Positions 1-4,956 of a DNA stretch of 8,805 nt are shown here, one piece after another. Location of the stretch: assembly GCA_946405695.1 (NCBI GenBank), contig CAMJIA010000061.1:1-8805 (forward strand), read 5' to 3'. Each line of letters begins with the position of its first letter. Positions within the stretch are counted from its first letter, which is position 1. The notes beneath the pieces are model-generated. The model was not told where the DNA came from and made no database searches. It was given only the letters and a program-made list of their open reading frames with translations. The position numbers and the translations under genes are program-made. The stretch is from an uncultured Prevotellaceae bacterium (GTDB taxonomy: Bacteria > Bacteroidota > Bacteroidia > Bacteroidales > Bacteroidaceae).

Positions 1-8
1 CTTAGAAT

Positions 9-36
9 AAAAAAAGCAGCGAATTCGCTGCTTTTT
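9..36 (-). terminator. Rho-independent terminator of the SRP RNA-tRNA operon
   Basis: The stretch 11-36 is a perfect palindrome: A-run, GCAGCGAA, TTCGCTGC, T-run. Read on the minus strand it is a GC-rich stem followed by a run of U, directly after the tRNA 3' end (38). This is the standard form of an intrinsic terminator. The symmetry means it could also stop transcription arriving on the plus strand from outside the window. Confidence 0.85.
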
Positions 37-37
37 G

Positions 38-111
38 AGCCTCTTGTCGGATTCGAACCAACGACCCCGAGATTACAAATCACGTGCTCTGGCCAACTGA
101 GCTAAAGAGGC
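38..111 (-). tRNA. tRNA-Thr (anticodon UGU)
   Basis: The minus strand folds as a cloverleaf of 74 nt. The acceptor arm pairs GCCTCTT (111-105) with AAGAGGC (45-39). The D arm contains AGCTCAGTTGG, the anticodon loop is TTTGTAA with anticodon TGT, and the T arm contains the canonical GGTTCGAATCC. The anticodon reads ACA and related threonine codons. The anticodon stem has one T-T mismatch in the middle. The 3' CCA is not encoded, since the discriminator T is followed by CA and then A's, so it must be added after transcription. The gene follows the SRP RNA with essentially no spacer and is followed by a terminator, so both probably come from one transcript. Confidence 0.96.
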
Positions 112-209
112 GGGTGGGCAGCGATCTATATCGCGCCGCTACAACCAAGTACCCTTGCTATGTTCCCATCCTGGGGGATTCCGAGGGAGCTGGCCGTACA
201 GGACTGCCC
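112..209 (-). ncRNA. ffs: Signal recognition particle RNA (4.5S, small bacterial type)
   Basis: This is the RNA scaffold of the bacterial signal recognition particle. It binds Ffh and takes ribosomes making membrane proteins to FtsY. The conserved Ffh-binding hairpin (domain IV) is clear on the minus strand: CAGG (173-170), AUG, the GGAA tetraloop (166-163), CAU, then AGCA (159-156) and a GGG that pairs with the preceding C-run. This matches the E. coli 4.5S core, CAGG-stem-GGAA-stem-AGCA. The ends pair as GGGCAG (209-204) with CTGCCC (121-116). A small internal hairpin, GCGAT-ATAG-ATCGC, lies close to the 3' end. The length of about 94-98 nt fits the small bacterial class. The 3' end is set at 112 because the tRNA begins at 111, and the 5' end is inferred from pairing. 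Confidence 0.92.
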
Positions 210-253
210 GTTTTAATGCATAATGCATAAGGACTTTCCTCCGAAAGCGGCTG

Positions 254-285
254 CAAAGGTACGCATTTTTTTGCGAAACCACAAA
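254..285 (-). promoter_or_regulatory. Bacteroidota-type promoter for the SRP RNA-tRNA-Thr operon
   Basis: On the minus strand TTTG (285-282) is followed by 20 bases and then TACCTTTG (261-254), matching the Bacteroidota primary sigma consensus TTTG-N19/20-TAnnTTTG. Transcription would start near 247-250, leaving a leader of about 40 nt before the SRP RNA. That leader holds a small hairpin (CTTTC-GGAG-GAAAG, 246-233) and a repeated ATGCAT, so 5' processing is likely. Confidence 0.78.
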
Positions 286-300
286 TGTTTGGCTAAAAAT

Positions 301-331
301 TTTGCATTTCGCATGATTATTTGTACCTTTG
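301..331 (+). promoter_or_regulatory. Bacteroidota-type promoter for the DUF4199-glycosyltransferase gene group
   Basis: TTTG (301-304), a 19-base spacer and TACCTTTG (324-331) match the Bacteroidota consensus exactly. The -7 box is identical to that of the divergent RNA promoter. The two -33 elements are 15 bp apart, back to back. The predicted start of transcription lies around 335-338, so the gene starting at 341 would have almost no leader. Confidence 0.8.
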
Positions 332-340
332 CACCCGATT

Positions 341-871
341 ATGACACCTGAAGAGTATCATCAGCTAAAAGCATTTGCACGACAGGACGGTGCCCTGCTG
401 TCACTGTGGTGGATTGGCAGCTTCGTCTGCTACATCCTTGGCATTGCCAATCCCCTACTAGGAACGTTGGCCTTGCTGCTGATTGTCGTGTCGCCACTGT
501 TTGCCGCCAACAGACTGCGTCATTTCCGTGACGGTGCCCGCGAGGGGGTTATTAGTTTCCGTCGTGGCTATGCATACACAGCGCTGGTGTTCTTCTATGC
601 TGCCGTATTGCTGGCTGCCGCCATCTACATCTATTTTGCCTTCATCGACAACGGTTACCTGCTGAGTACTGTCAACCAGTTTCTGATGACGAAAGAAGGC
701 AAACAGATTATCGAACTCTACGGGTTGAAAGACCAACTGCAAGAGAACCTGAAGGCGCTGGCAGAGATGCGTCCCATCGACTATGCCGTCAACATGTTGT
801 CTGTCAACATTACCATTGGTCTGCTATTGGCACTGCCCATTGCAGCGGTGTATAAGCGGGCTACGCCCTAA
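341..871 (+). CDS. DUF4199 family membrane protein
   Basis: A 176-residue integral membrane protein resembling the Bacteroidota DUF4199 family, whose biochemical role is not known. Hydrophobic segments lie at about residues 18-36, 38-56, 77-102 and 153-171. Between segments 3 and 4 is a polar region (about 103-150) with charged helices (KEGKQ, KDQLQENLK). A short motif, RDG(A)REGVISFRRGYAY (residues 63-79), lies between segments 2 and 3. The start is placed at ATG 341. An upstream in-frame TTG (329) lies inside the promoter -7 box and cannot be the start. The gene directly precedes a membrane glycosyltransferase, a pairing I recall from other Bacteroidota, so a role in membrane-lipid or glycan-carrier handling is plausible but inferred. 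Family call from sequence resemblance only. Confidence 0.8.
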   Translation: MTPEEYHQLKAFARQDGALLSLWWIGSFVCYILGIANPLLGTLALLLIVVSPLFAANRLRHFRDGAREGVISFRRGYAYTALVFFYAAVLLAAAIYIYFAFIDNGYLLSTVNQFLMTKEGKQIIELYGLKDQLQENLKALAEMRPIDYAVNMLSVNITIGLLLALPIAAVYKRATP

Positions 872-872
872 A

Positions 873-936
873 TGATAAATGATAATTGAGAAAGGCGCAT
901 TCGCTAATTGATAATTGATAAATGATAATTGATAAT
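873..936 (+). repeat. Heptamer tandem repeat (TGATAAT) before the glycosyltransferase gene
   Basis: Seven-base units TGATAAA, TGATAAT and TGAGAAA (873-893) are followed by a short GC-rich interruption with a small hairpin (GCG-CATT-CGC). Four more units follow (909-936: TGATAAT, TGATAAA, TGATAAT, TGATAAT). The array ends one base before the ATG at 938 and occupies the whole gap after the DUF4199 gene. No Shine-Dalgarno sequence is present, so the repeat itself forms the ribosome entry region. Confidence 0.85.
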
Positions 937-937
937 T

Positions 938-1909
938 ATGGATATATCAGTAGTAATACCTCTATATAATGAGGATGAGTCGCTCCCTGAACTGTATGCG
1001 TGGATAGAGCGCGTGATGAAGGAGCATACCTTCTCGTTTGAAGTCATCTTCGTCAACGACGGTTCTACCGACCGTTCATGGGAAGTCATCACCGAACTGT
1101 CTGAGAAGTCAGAGCACGTCAAGGGCATCAAGTTCCGCAGGAACTACGGTAAGTCGCCTGCCCTTTACTGTGGATTTAAAGAAGCTGAAGGTGATGTTGT
1201 CATCACGATGGATGCTGACCTGCAGGACTCACCCGACGAGATTCCTGAGTTGTACCGCATGATTAAAGAAGACGGCTACGACCTGGTGAGCGGCTACAAG
1301 CAGAACCGCAAACAGGGTGACCCGTTGTCGAAGACCATCCCCACGAAGCTGTTCAACACCACTGCCCGCAAGGTGAGTGGTATCAAGAACCTGCACGACT
1401 TCAACTGTGGACTGAAAGCCTACCGCAAGGAGGTCATCAAGAACATCGAGGTCTATGGTGAGATGCACCGATACATGCCCTATCTGGCTAAGAATGCCGG
1501 TTTTGACAAGATTGCCGAGAAGCCCGTACACCATCAGGCCAGAAAGTTCGGTAAGTCGAAGTTCATGGGCTGGAACCGTTTTGTCAACGGCTATCTGGAC
1601 CTGTTGACGCTGTGGTTCCTGGGCACCTTCGGCAAGAAGCCCATGCACGTCTTCGGATTCCTGGGCACCATCATGTTTATGATTGGATTCTTTTCCGCCC
1701 TATGGCTAGGCATTGATAAGGCGTGGGCCCTCTATAACCATGTTCCCATGCGACTGGTTACCGACTCACCCTATTTCTATATCGCCCTGACGATGATGAT
1801 GATAGGTACACAACTGTTCCTGGCGGGATTCCTGGGCGACCTCATCAGTCGCAGCAGTGCCGGACGTAACGACTACCAAGTAGAAAAAACCATCAGATGC
1901 GGAGAATAG
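938..1909 (+). CDS. Family 2 glycosyltransferase, polyprenyl/dolichyl-phosphate sugar synthase type
   Basis: A 323-residue enzyme expected to transfer a sugar from a nucleotide sugar to a polyprenyl phosphate at the inner face of the inner membrane, like GtrB, ArnC and DPM1. The GT-A fold is visible: ISVVIPLYNE at residues 3-12, VNDGSTD at 39-45 (nucleotide binding), and DADLQD at 92-97 (the DxD-type metal motif in the form typical of this subgroup). FRRNYGKSPAL (66-76) and FNCGLKAYR follow the subgroup pattern. Two hydrophobic segments near the C terminus (HVFGFLGTIMFMIGFF and YFYIALTMMMIGTQLFLAGF) anchor it. ATG 938 is chosen because the GT2 fold begins immediately; the in-frame TTG at 929 only adds repeat-encoded residues. 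The end overlaps the next gene by 13 bases. The sugar and lipid acceptor cannot be told from sequence. Confidence 0.93.
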   Translation: MDISVVIPLYNEDESLPELYAWIERVMKEHTFSFEVIFVNDGSTDRSWEVITELSEKSEHVKGIKFRRNYGKSPALYCGFKEAEGDVVITMDADLQDSPDEIPELYRMIKEDGYDLVSGYKQNRKQGDPLSKTIPTKLFNTTARKVSGIKNLHDFNCGLKAYRKEVIKNIEVYGEMHRYMPYLAKNAGFDKIAEKPVHHQARKFGKSKFMGWNRFVNGYLDLLTLWFLGTFGKKPMHVFGFLGTIMFMIGFFSALWLGIDKAWALYNHVPMRLVTDSPYFYIALTMMMIGTQLFLAGFLGDLISRSSAGRNDYQVEKTIRCGE

Positions 1910-2385
1910 TCGCCATCATATTCGTGTTAGCAGCTGTAGCGTCCTGCGTCAGCTTTGACTGTCCTGTGAAGAACAAGGTGGAGTACATCTTTGCGCTGAA
2001 GAAACCGACAGGAGGCACTGACACCATGGGCATTGACACCCTGTCGGTATGGGTGCATCGTGTGGGGAGAAAAGACAGCCTGCTGCTCAACCGTCTCTGT
2101 GGCACCAAAACTAGTTTTGCTATTCCTGCAAGTAACGTACTGGCTGAAGACTCACTCTTCACCCTGCTCACCGACACGATGAAAAAACAGTGGTTCGACA
2201 CCATCTGCATCCAGAAAACAGACGATCCGCACTTTGAGTCGGTAGACTGCAAGGCTGCCTATTTCCATACGATTACCGCTGTTACGAGCACCTCGCACGG
2301 CATCGATTCCATCAGCATTAATAACAAGGAAGTGAACTATGACCAAACGGAAACTTTTTTCCTTTATCTCAAGGCTAACCGTTAG
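1897..2385 (+). CDS. DUF6452-like lipoprotein
   Basis: A 162-residue predicted lipoprotein. The N terminus has two arginines, a hydrophobic stretch and the lipobox VASC with the acylated cysteine at residue 17. The residues after it (VSFDC) lack the run of acidic residues that commonly marks surface export in Bacteroidota, so an inward-facing location is more likely. Further cysteines at 22, 68, 104 and 118 could form disulfides in the periplasm. The segment SFDCPVKNKVEYIF and the position directly before a DUF6048-like gene fit the DUF6452 family as I remember it; function unknown. The start overlaps the glycosyltransferase end by 13 bases and the 3' end overlaps the next gene by 47 bases, implying translational coupling. 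Confidence 0.72.
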   Translation: MRRIVAIIFVLAAVASCVSFDCPVKNKVEYIFALKKPTGGTDTMGIDTLSVWVHRVGRKDSLLLNRLCGTKTSFAIPASNVLAEDSLFTLLTDTMKKQWFDTICIQKTDDPHFESVDCKAAYFHTITAVTSTSHGIDSISINNKEVNYDQTETFFLYLKANR

Positions 2386-3028
2386 TCTGCTGTTGCTGGT
2401 GGTGGGCATCGAGGACTCACAGGCACAGAAGATATTCCGTATGGAGAAAGACTCCATACCTTTCTTCCGTGGCTTTTCGCTGTCGTTCGACCTTATCGGG
2501 CCTGCCAGAATGATGATTAGCGACACCGGTGAGTACGAGGGAGCCCTACACATCAATCTGCACGACCAGTGGTTTCCGGTCTTTGAGCTGGGTATAGGTC
2601 ATGCCAATCACGAAAACGACGAGGTAACAGGACTGACCTACAAGACCACGGCCCCCTACTTCCGACTGGGTATGGACTGGAATATCATGAAGAAGAAGCA
2701 CGAGCCCTACCGCATCTATGCCGGTTTCCGCTATGCCTTCACCAACTACAACTGTGACATCCTCTGCATAGGCATGGAAGACCCTGTCTATAAGACCAAA
2801 TCGGACATCATTGACGAGAGTATCAGCTGCTACCAGCACTGGCTGGAGGGCCTCATCGGCATCGACGCCACCATCTACGGTCCTTTCCACCTAGGGTGGA
2901 CGGTCCGCTATAAGCGCCGTATCTTCCACAAGGAGGGTGACATCGGCAACTCCTGGTATGTCCCCGGCTTCGGCGTCAACGACCAAGACAACTTTGGTAT
3001 GAACTTTAATGTGATTATTGATATTTAA
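2339..3028 (+). CDS. DUF6048-like exported protein, probable outer-membrane beta-barrel
   Basis: A 229-residue exported protein. The signal peptide covers residues 1-29/30: KRK, then SFISRLTVSLLLLVVG, then SQA-Q as the likely cleavage site. The mature part alternates polar and hydrophobic or aromatic residues as beta-barrel strands do (RIYAGFRYAFTNY, PFHLGWTVRYKRRIF, DNFGMNFNVII). The opening PFFRGFSLSFDLIGP resembles the Bacteroidota DUF6048 family, which often sits next to DUF6452. No biochemical function is known to me. ATG 2339 is preferred over later ATGs because it supplies the signal peptide, although it lies 47 bases inside the previous gene. A periplasm- or outer-membrane-acting pair with the upstream lipoprotein is inferred from this overlap. 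Confidence 0.75.
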   Translation: MTKRKLFSFISRLTVSLLLLVVGIEDSQAQKIFRMEKDSIPFFRGFSLSFDLIGPARMMISDTGEYEGALHINLHDQWFPVFELGIGHANHENDEVTGLTYKTTAPYFRLGMDWNIMKKKHEPYRIYAGFRYAFTNYNCDILCIGMEDPVYKTKSDIIDESISCYQHWLEGLIGIDATIYGPFHLGWTVRYKRRIFHKEGDIGNSWYVPGFGVNDQDNFGMNFNVIIDI

Positions 3029-3031
3029 ATC

Positions 3032-3079
3032 TCGAAACTTCGAAATTTCGAAACATCGGAACCTCGAAAGAAACGAAAC
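3032..3079 (+). repeat. Octamer tandem repeat (TCGAAACA-like), six units, before apbE
   Basis: Six 8-base units in phase: TCGAAACT, TCGAAATT, TCGAAACA, TCGGAACC, TCGAAAGA, AACGAAAC. The array fills most of the 61-base gap between the DUF6048-like gene and apbE and ends 10 bases before the ATG at 3090. The same octamer family recurs at 7424-7463. Units contain the self-complementary TTCGAA where two join, so short hairpins are possible. Confidence 0.88.
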
Positions 3080-3089
3080 AACTACTAAT

Positions 3090-4112
3090 ATGACTACAAA
3101 CCGTAATAAACGACTACTCTGGCAGATTCCCTTCCTGGTGCTACTCATCGTGGGTACCGTCCTCATCATCCGGCAGCAGCATAACATGCCCTACCAGAAG
3201 TGCGCTGGCACCATCTTCGGTACGACCTATCATATTACCTATCAGTATGATGACGATCTGCAGCCAGAACTGGAGGCCCGGATGAAGGAGGTGGACAATG
3301 CTCTGTCGATGTTCAATAAGGAGAGCATCATCTCCAAGGTCAACAACAACCAGCCCGTAGAACTCAACCAGATGTTCGTGGAGGTGTTCCAACAGGCACA
3401 GAAGATTAGCGAGGACACCAATGGTGCCTTCGATATCACCGTTGCTCCACTAGTTAACGCGTGGGGCTTTGGTTTCAAGAATGAGCAGATGCCCGACAAG
3501 CACGCTGTCGACTCTCTGATGGCTATCGTGGGGTACCAGAAAGTAAGATATGATGGCAAGCACGTCATTAAGAGCGATCCTCGCATCACCCTTGACTGTT
3601 CAGCTATTGCCAAGGGCTATGGCGTGGATGCCGTAGCGCAGTTGCTGGAGGAGAAAGGCATCGACAACTACATGGTTGAGATTGGTGGCGAGGTGGTGAC
3701 CCACGGCATCAGCGAGAAACGTATACCTTGGAAGATTGGTGTTACCAAACCCACCGATGACCCCTTGCAGGAGGGTAACGAGTTGCAGACCGTCCTCAAC
3801 CTCACCGACAAGGCGATGGCTACCAGCGGAAACTATCGAAACTTTTACTATAAGGGCAAGCGCAAATACGCCCACACCATCGATCCCAAGACAGGTTATC
3901 CTGTACAGCACAGCATCCTCTCTGCCACCGTACTCACCAACCGTTGCATGCGTGCAGATGCTTATGCGACTGCCTTCATGGTGATGGGTTTCGAGGGTGC
4001 CAAGAAAATCCTGGAGCGTAATCCAGACCTCATGGCTTACCTCATCTACGACGACCACGGCAAGATGGGCGTATGGTACTCCCCCAGCCTCAAAGATAAG
4101 ATAGCGAAGTAA
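3090..4112 (+). CDS. apbE: FAD:protein FMN transferase ApbE
   Basis: A 340-residue enzyme that attaches FMN from FAD to threonine or serine of target proteins, such as the NqrB/C and RnfG/D subunits, on the periplasmic side. One hydrophobic helix at residues 9-27 with KR before it should anchor it. No lipobox is present, unlike many ApbE lipoproteins. Family motifs occur in order: AGTIFGTTY (39-47), NGAFDITVAPLVNAWGF (111-127), DCSAIAKGYGVD (169-180), VEIGGE (196-201), ATSGNYRNF (244-252), HTIDPKTGYPV (262-272) and MRADAYATAF (287-296). D290 and T294 are the expected metal ligands. ATG 3090 is chosen; an in-frame upstream extension to 3018 would translate the octamer repeat and is not credible. 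No flavinylation target is in the window. Confidence 0.95.
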   Translation: MTTNRNKRLLWQIPFLVLLIVGTVLIIRQQHNMPYQKCAGTIFGTTYHITYQYDDDLQPELEARMKEVDNALSMFNKESIISKVNNNQPVELNQMFVEVFQQAQKISEDTNGAFDITVAPLVNAWGFGFKNEQMPDKHAVDSLMAIVGYQKVRYDGKHVIKSDPRITLDCSAIAKGYGVDAVAQLLEEKGIDNYMVEIGGEVVTHGISEKRIPWKIGVTKPTDDPLQEGNELQTVLNLTDKAMATSGNYRNFYYKGKRKYAHTIDPKTGYPVQHSILSATVLTNRCMRADAYATAFMVMGFEGAKKILERNPDLMAYLIYDDHGKMGVWYSPSLKDKIAK

Positions 4113-4143
4113 GAGGTTGATGTAAGAAGTAAGAAGTAAGATG
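4109..4143 (+). repeat. Heptamer tandem repeat (GTAAGAA) running into the start of the Crp/Fnr-type gene
   Basis: Units GTAAGAA (4122-4128) and GTAAGAA (4129-4135) are followed by GTAAGAT (4136-4142), whose last two bases begin the ATG at 4141. A related GTAAGAG (4109-4115) overlaps the apbE stop codon. The array fills the 28-base gap between the two genes and leaves no room for a classical ribosome binding site other than the repeat itself. Confidence 0.78.
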
Positions 4144-4803
4144 GAAATCTACGACCAACTGTTACGTTTCTCGCTGTTCCAAGGCATGAGTCATGCTGAC
4201 CTGATGGAGGTGGTGACACATACCAAGCTGGGATTCATGAAGTTGCAACAAGGAAAGAGCCTTGTCAAGGAGGGCGACAGTTGTACGCACCTGACCTTCC
4301 TCACGCATGGCAGTTTGCAGTGTGAGACGCTGAGTGACGATGGTGGTTGCCGAGTCGTAGAAACCATCAAGGCGCCGTTTATCGTACAGCCCGACCGTCT
4401 CTTCGGACTGTCTCAACGCTACAGCAGTACGTTCCGAGCAGACAGTCCCTGTAACTTCATCACCATCGACAAGCAGGAAGTGTTGCTGCTTCTGGAGACA
4501 CAGCTGGTGTTCCGCCTGAACCTGTTGAACATTATGGCGACAGAAAGTCAGCGTCTGCATCGTCGTGACTGGCGTTCAGCACCCAAGAGTCTGCGCGAGC
4601 GATTGGTGCGCTACTTCTTCTCGCGTTGCCTCTACCCTGCCGGTCCCAAGACGTTCTACGTGCTGATGAAACAGATTGCTGACGACCTCAACGACAGTCG
4701 TCTAGACATCAGTCATGCCCTTAACGACATGCAGCGCGACCAACAGCTGACGCTCCATCGTGGTCGTATCGAGATACCTTTGCTCGAACGCTTGCTCATG
4801 TAA
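4141..4803 (+). CDS. Crp/Fnr-family transcription regulator, divergent
   Basis: A 220-residue protein with the two-domain layout and length of the Crp/Fnr family. The N-terminal half is a cyclic-nucleotide-binding-type beta-roll, with EGDSCTHLTFLTHGSL at 44-59. A long linking helix follows (about 118-140), and then a winged helix-turn-helix in which IADDLNDSRLDISHALNDM (179-197) is the DNA-reading unit. The Arg/Glu pocket motif of cAMP-binding Crp is not seen, nor is the N-terminal cysteine cluster of Fnr, so the signal is unknown and effector-free or redox sensing is possible. It is the last gene of its group. A strong inverted repeat 45 bases downstream could be its binding site, which is inference. 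Confidence 0.88.
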   Translation: MEIYDQLLRFSLFQGMSHADLMEVVTHTKLGFMKLQQGKSLVKEGDSCTHLTFLTHGSLQCETLSDDGGCRVVETIKAPFIVQPDRLFGLSQRYSSTFRADSPCNFITIDKQEVLLLLETQLVFRLNLLNIMATESQRLHRRDWRSAPKSLRERLVRYFFSRCLYPAGPKTFYVLMKQIADDLNDSRLDISHALNDMQRDQQLTLHRGRIEIPLLERLLM

Positions 4804-4824
4804 ATAAAAAAAATACTAATTTTT

Positions 4825-4856
4825 CTTGCTTTTTCCTCGCCTTAATCGTAACTTTC
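4825..4856 (+). promoter_or_regulatory. Possible upstream second promoter for dcp
   Basis: CTTG (4825-4828), a 20-base spacer and TAACTTTC (4849-4856) resemble the Bacteroidota consensus but lack the final G of the -7 box. The nine bases CGTAACTTT are repeated exactly in the stronger promoter downstream (4921-4929). Its -7 box lies within the left arm of the inverted repeat. This is a weak candidate. Confidence 0.35.
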
Positions 4857-4873
4857 ACCTTTGGTGAAGTTAC
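4848..4873 (+). promoter_or_regulatory. Inverted repeat between the regulator gene and dcp (operator or terminator)
   Basis: Arms GTAACTTTCACC (4848-4859) and GGTGAAGTTAC (4863-4873) are complementary over 11 bases with one unpaired T and a TTT loop. No long U-run follows (ACTTTCGTT), so it is a poor intrinsic terminator. The inner part TTCACC-N3-GGTGAA looks like a dyad for a dimeric DNA-binding protein. Its position, about 25 bp upstream of the dcp promoter and just after a Crp/Fnr-type gene, favours an operator, but a weak terminator for the upstream group cannot be excluded. Confidence 0.55.
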
Positions 4874-4898
4874 TTTCGTTCGAAAATGCTCAAATAAA

Positions 4899-4930
4899 TT
4901 TGGCATTTTGCTTACTTATTCGTAACTTTG
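4899..4930 (+). promoter_or_regulatory. Bacteroidota-type promoter for the dcp group
   Basis: TTTG (4899-4902), a 20-base spacer and TAACTTTG (4923-4930) fit the Bacteroidota promoter consensus fully. Transcription should start near 4936, giving a leader of about 20 nt that is purine-rich (GTAAGAGAGAAAACG) and lacks a Shine-Dalgarno match, as is usual in this phylum. This site also rules out an in-frame start at 4861, which lies upstream of it. Confidence 0.8.
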
Positions 4931-4956
4931 CAGGCTGTAAGAGAGAAAACGTTAGT

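Noticed and set aside
230..246. GAGGAAAGTCC on the minus strand, resembling the 5' signature of RNase P RNA
   Set aside because: The rest of the RNase P RNA core is absent and the SRP RNA begins about 25 nt later. It is better explained as a small leader hairpin.
329..340. TTG start four codons upstream for the DUF4199 gene
   Set aside because: The TTG is part of the TACCTTTG promoter box, so it would not be in the transcript.
1229..1648. Minus-strand open frame of 139 codons opposite the glycosyltransferase
   Set aside because: It is antisense to conserved GT2 coding sequence and has no promoter or family features of its own.
3032..3079. Octamer arrays considered as a CRISPR or phage attachment site
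   Set aside because: The units are 8 bp with no spacers, there are no cas or integrase genes, and no duplication flanks a foreign segment.
3018..3089. In-frame upstream extension of ApbE by 24 residues
   Set aside because: It would translate the octamer repeat as a low-complexity charged peptide and begin inside the previous gene. ATG 3090 gives a normal basic N terminus and membrane helix.
4848..4873. Inverted repeat called as a plain intrinsic terminator
   Set aside because: The stem is fairly AT-rich and is not followed by a run of T's, so it was listed as operator-or-terminator instead.
4861..4956. In-frame TTG-initiated extension of Dcp by 32 residues
   Set aside because: It starts upstream of a full-consensus promoter (4899-4930) and would read through it. 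Known Dcp proteins begin close to the PFFEPYNTP-like segment at ATG 4957.
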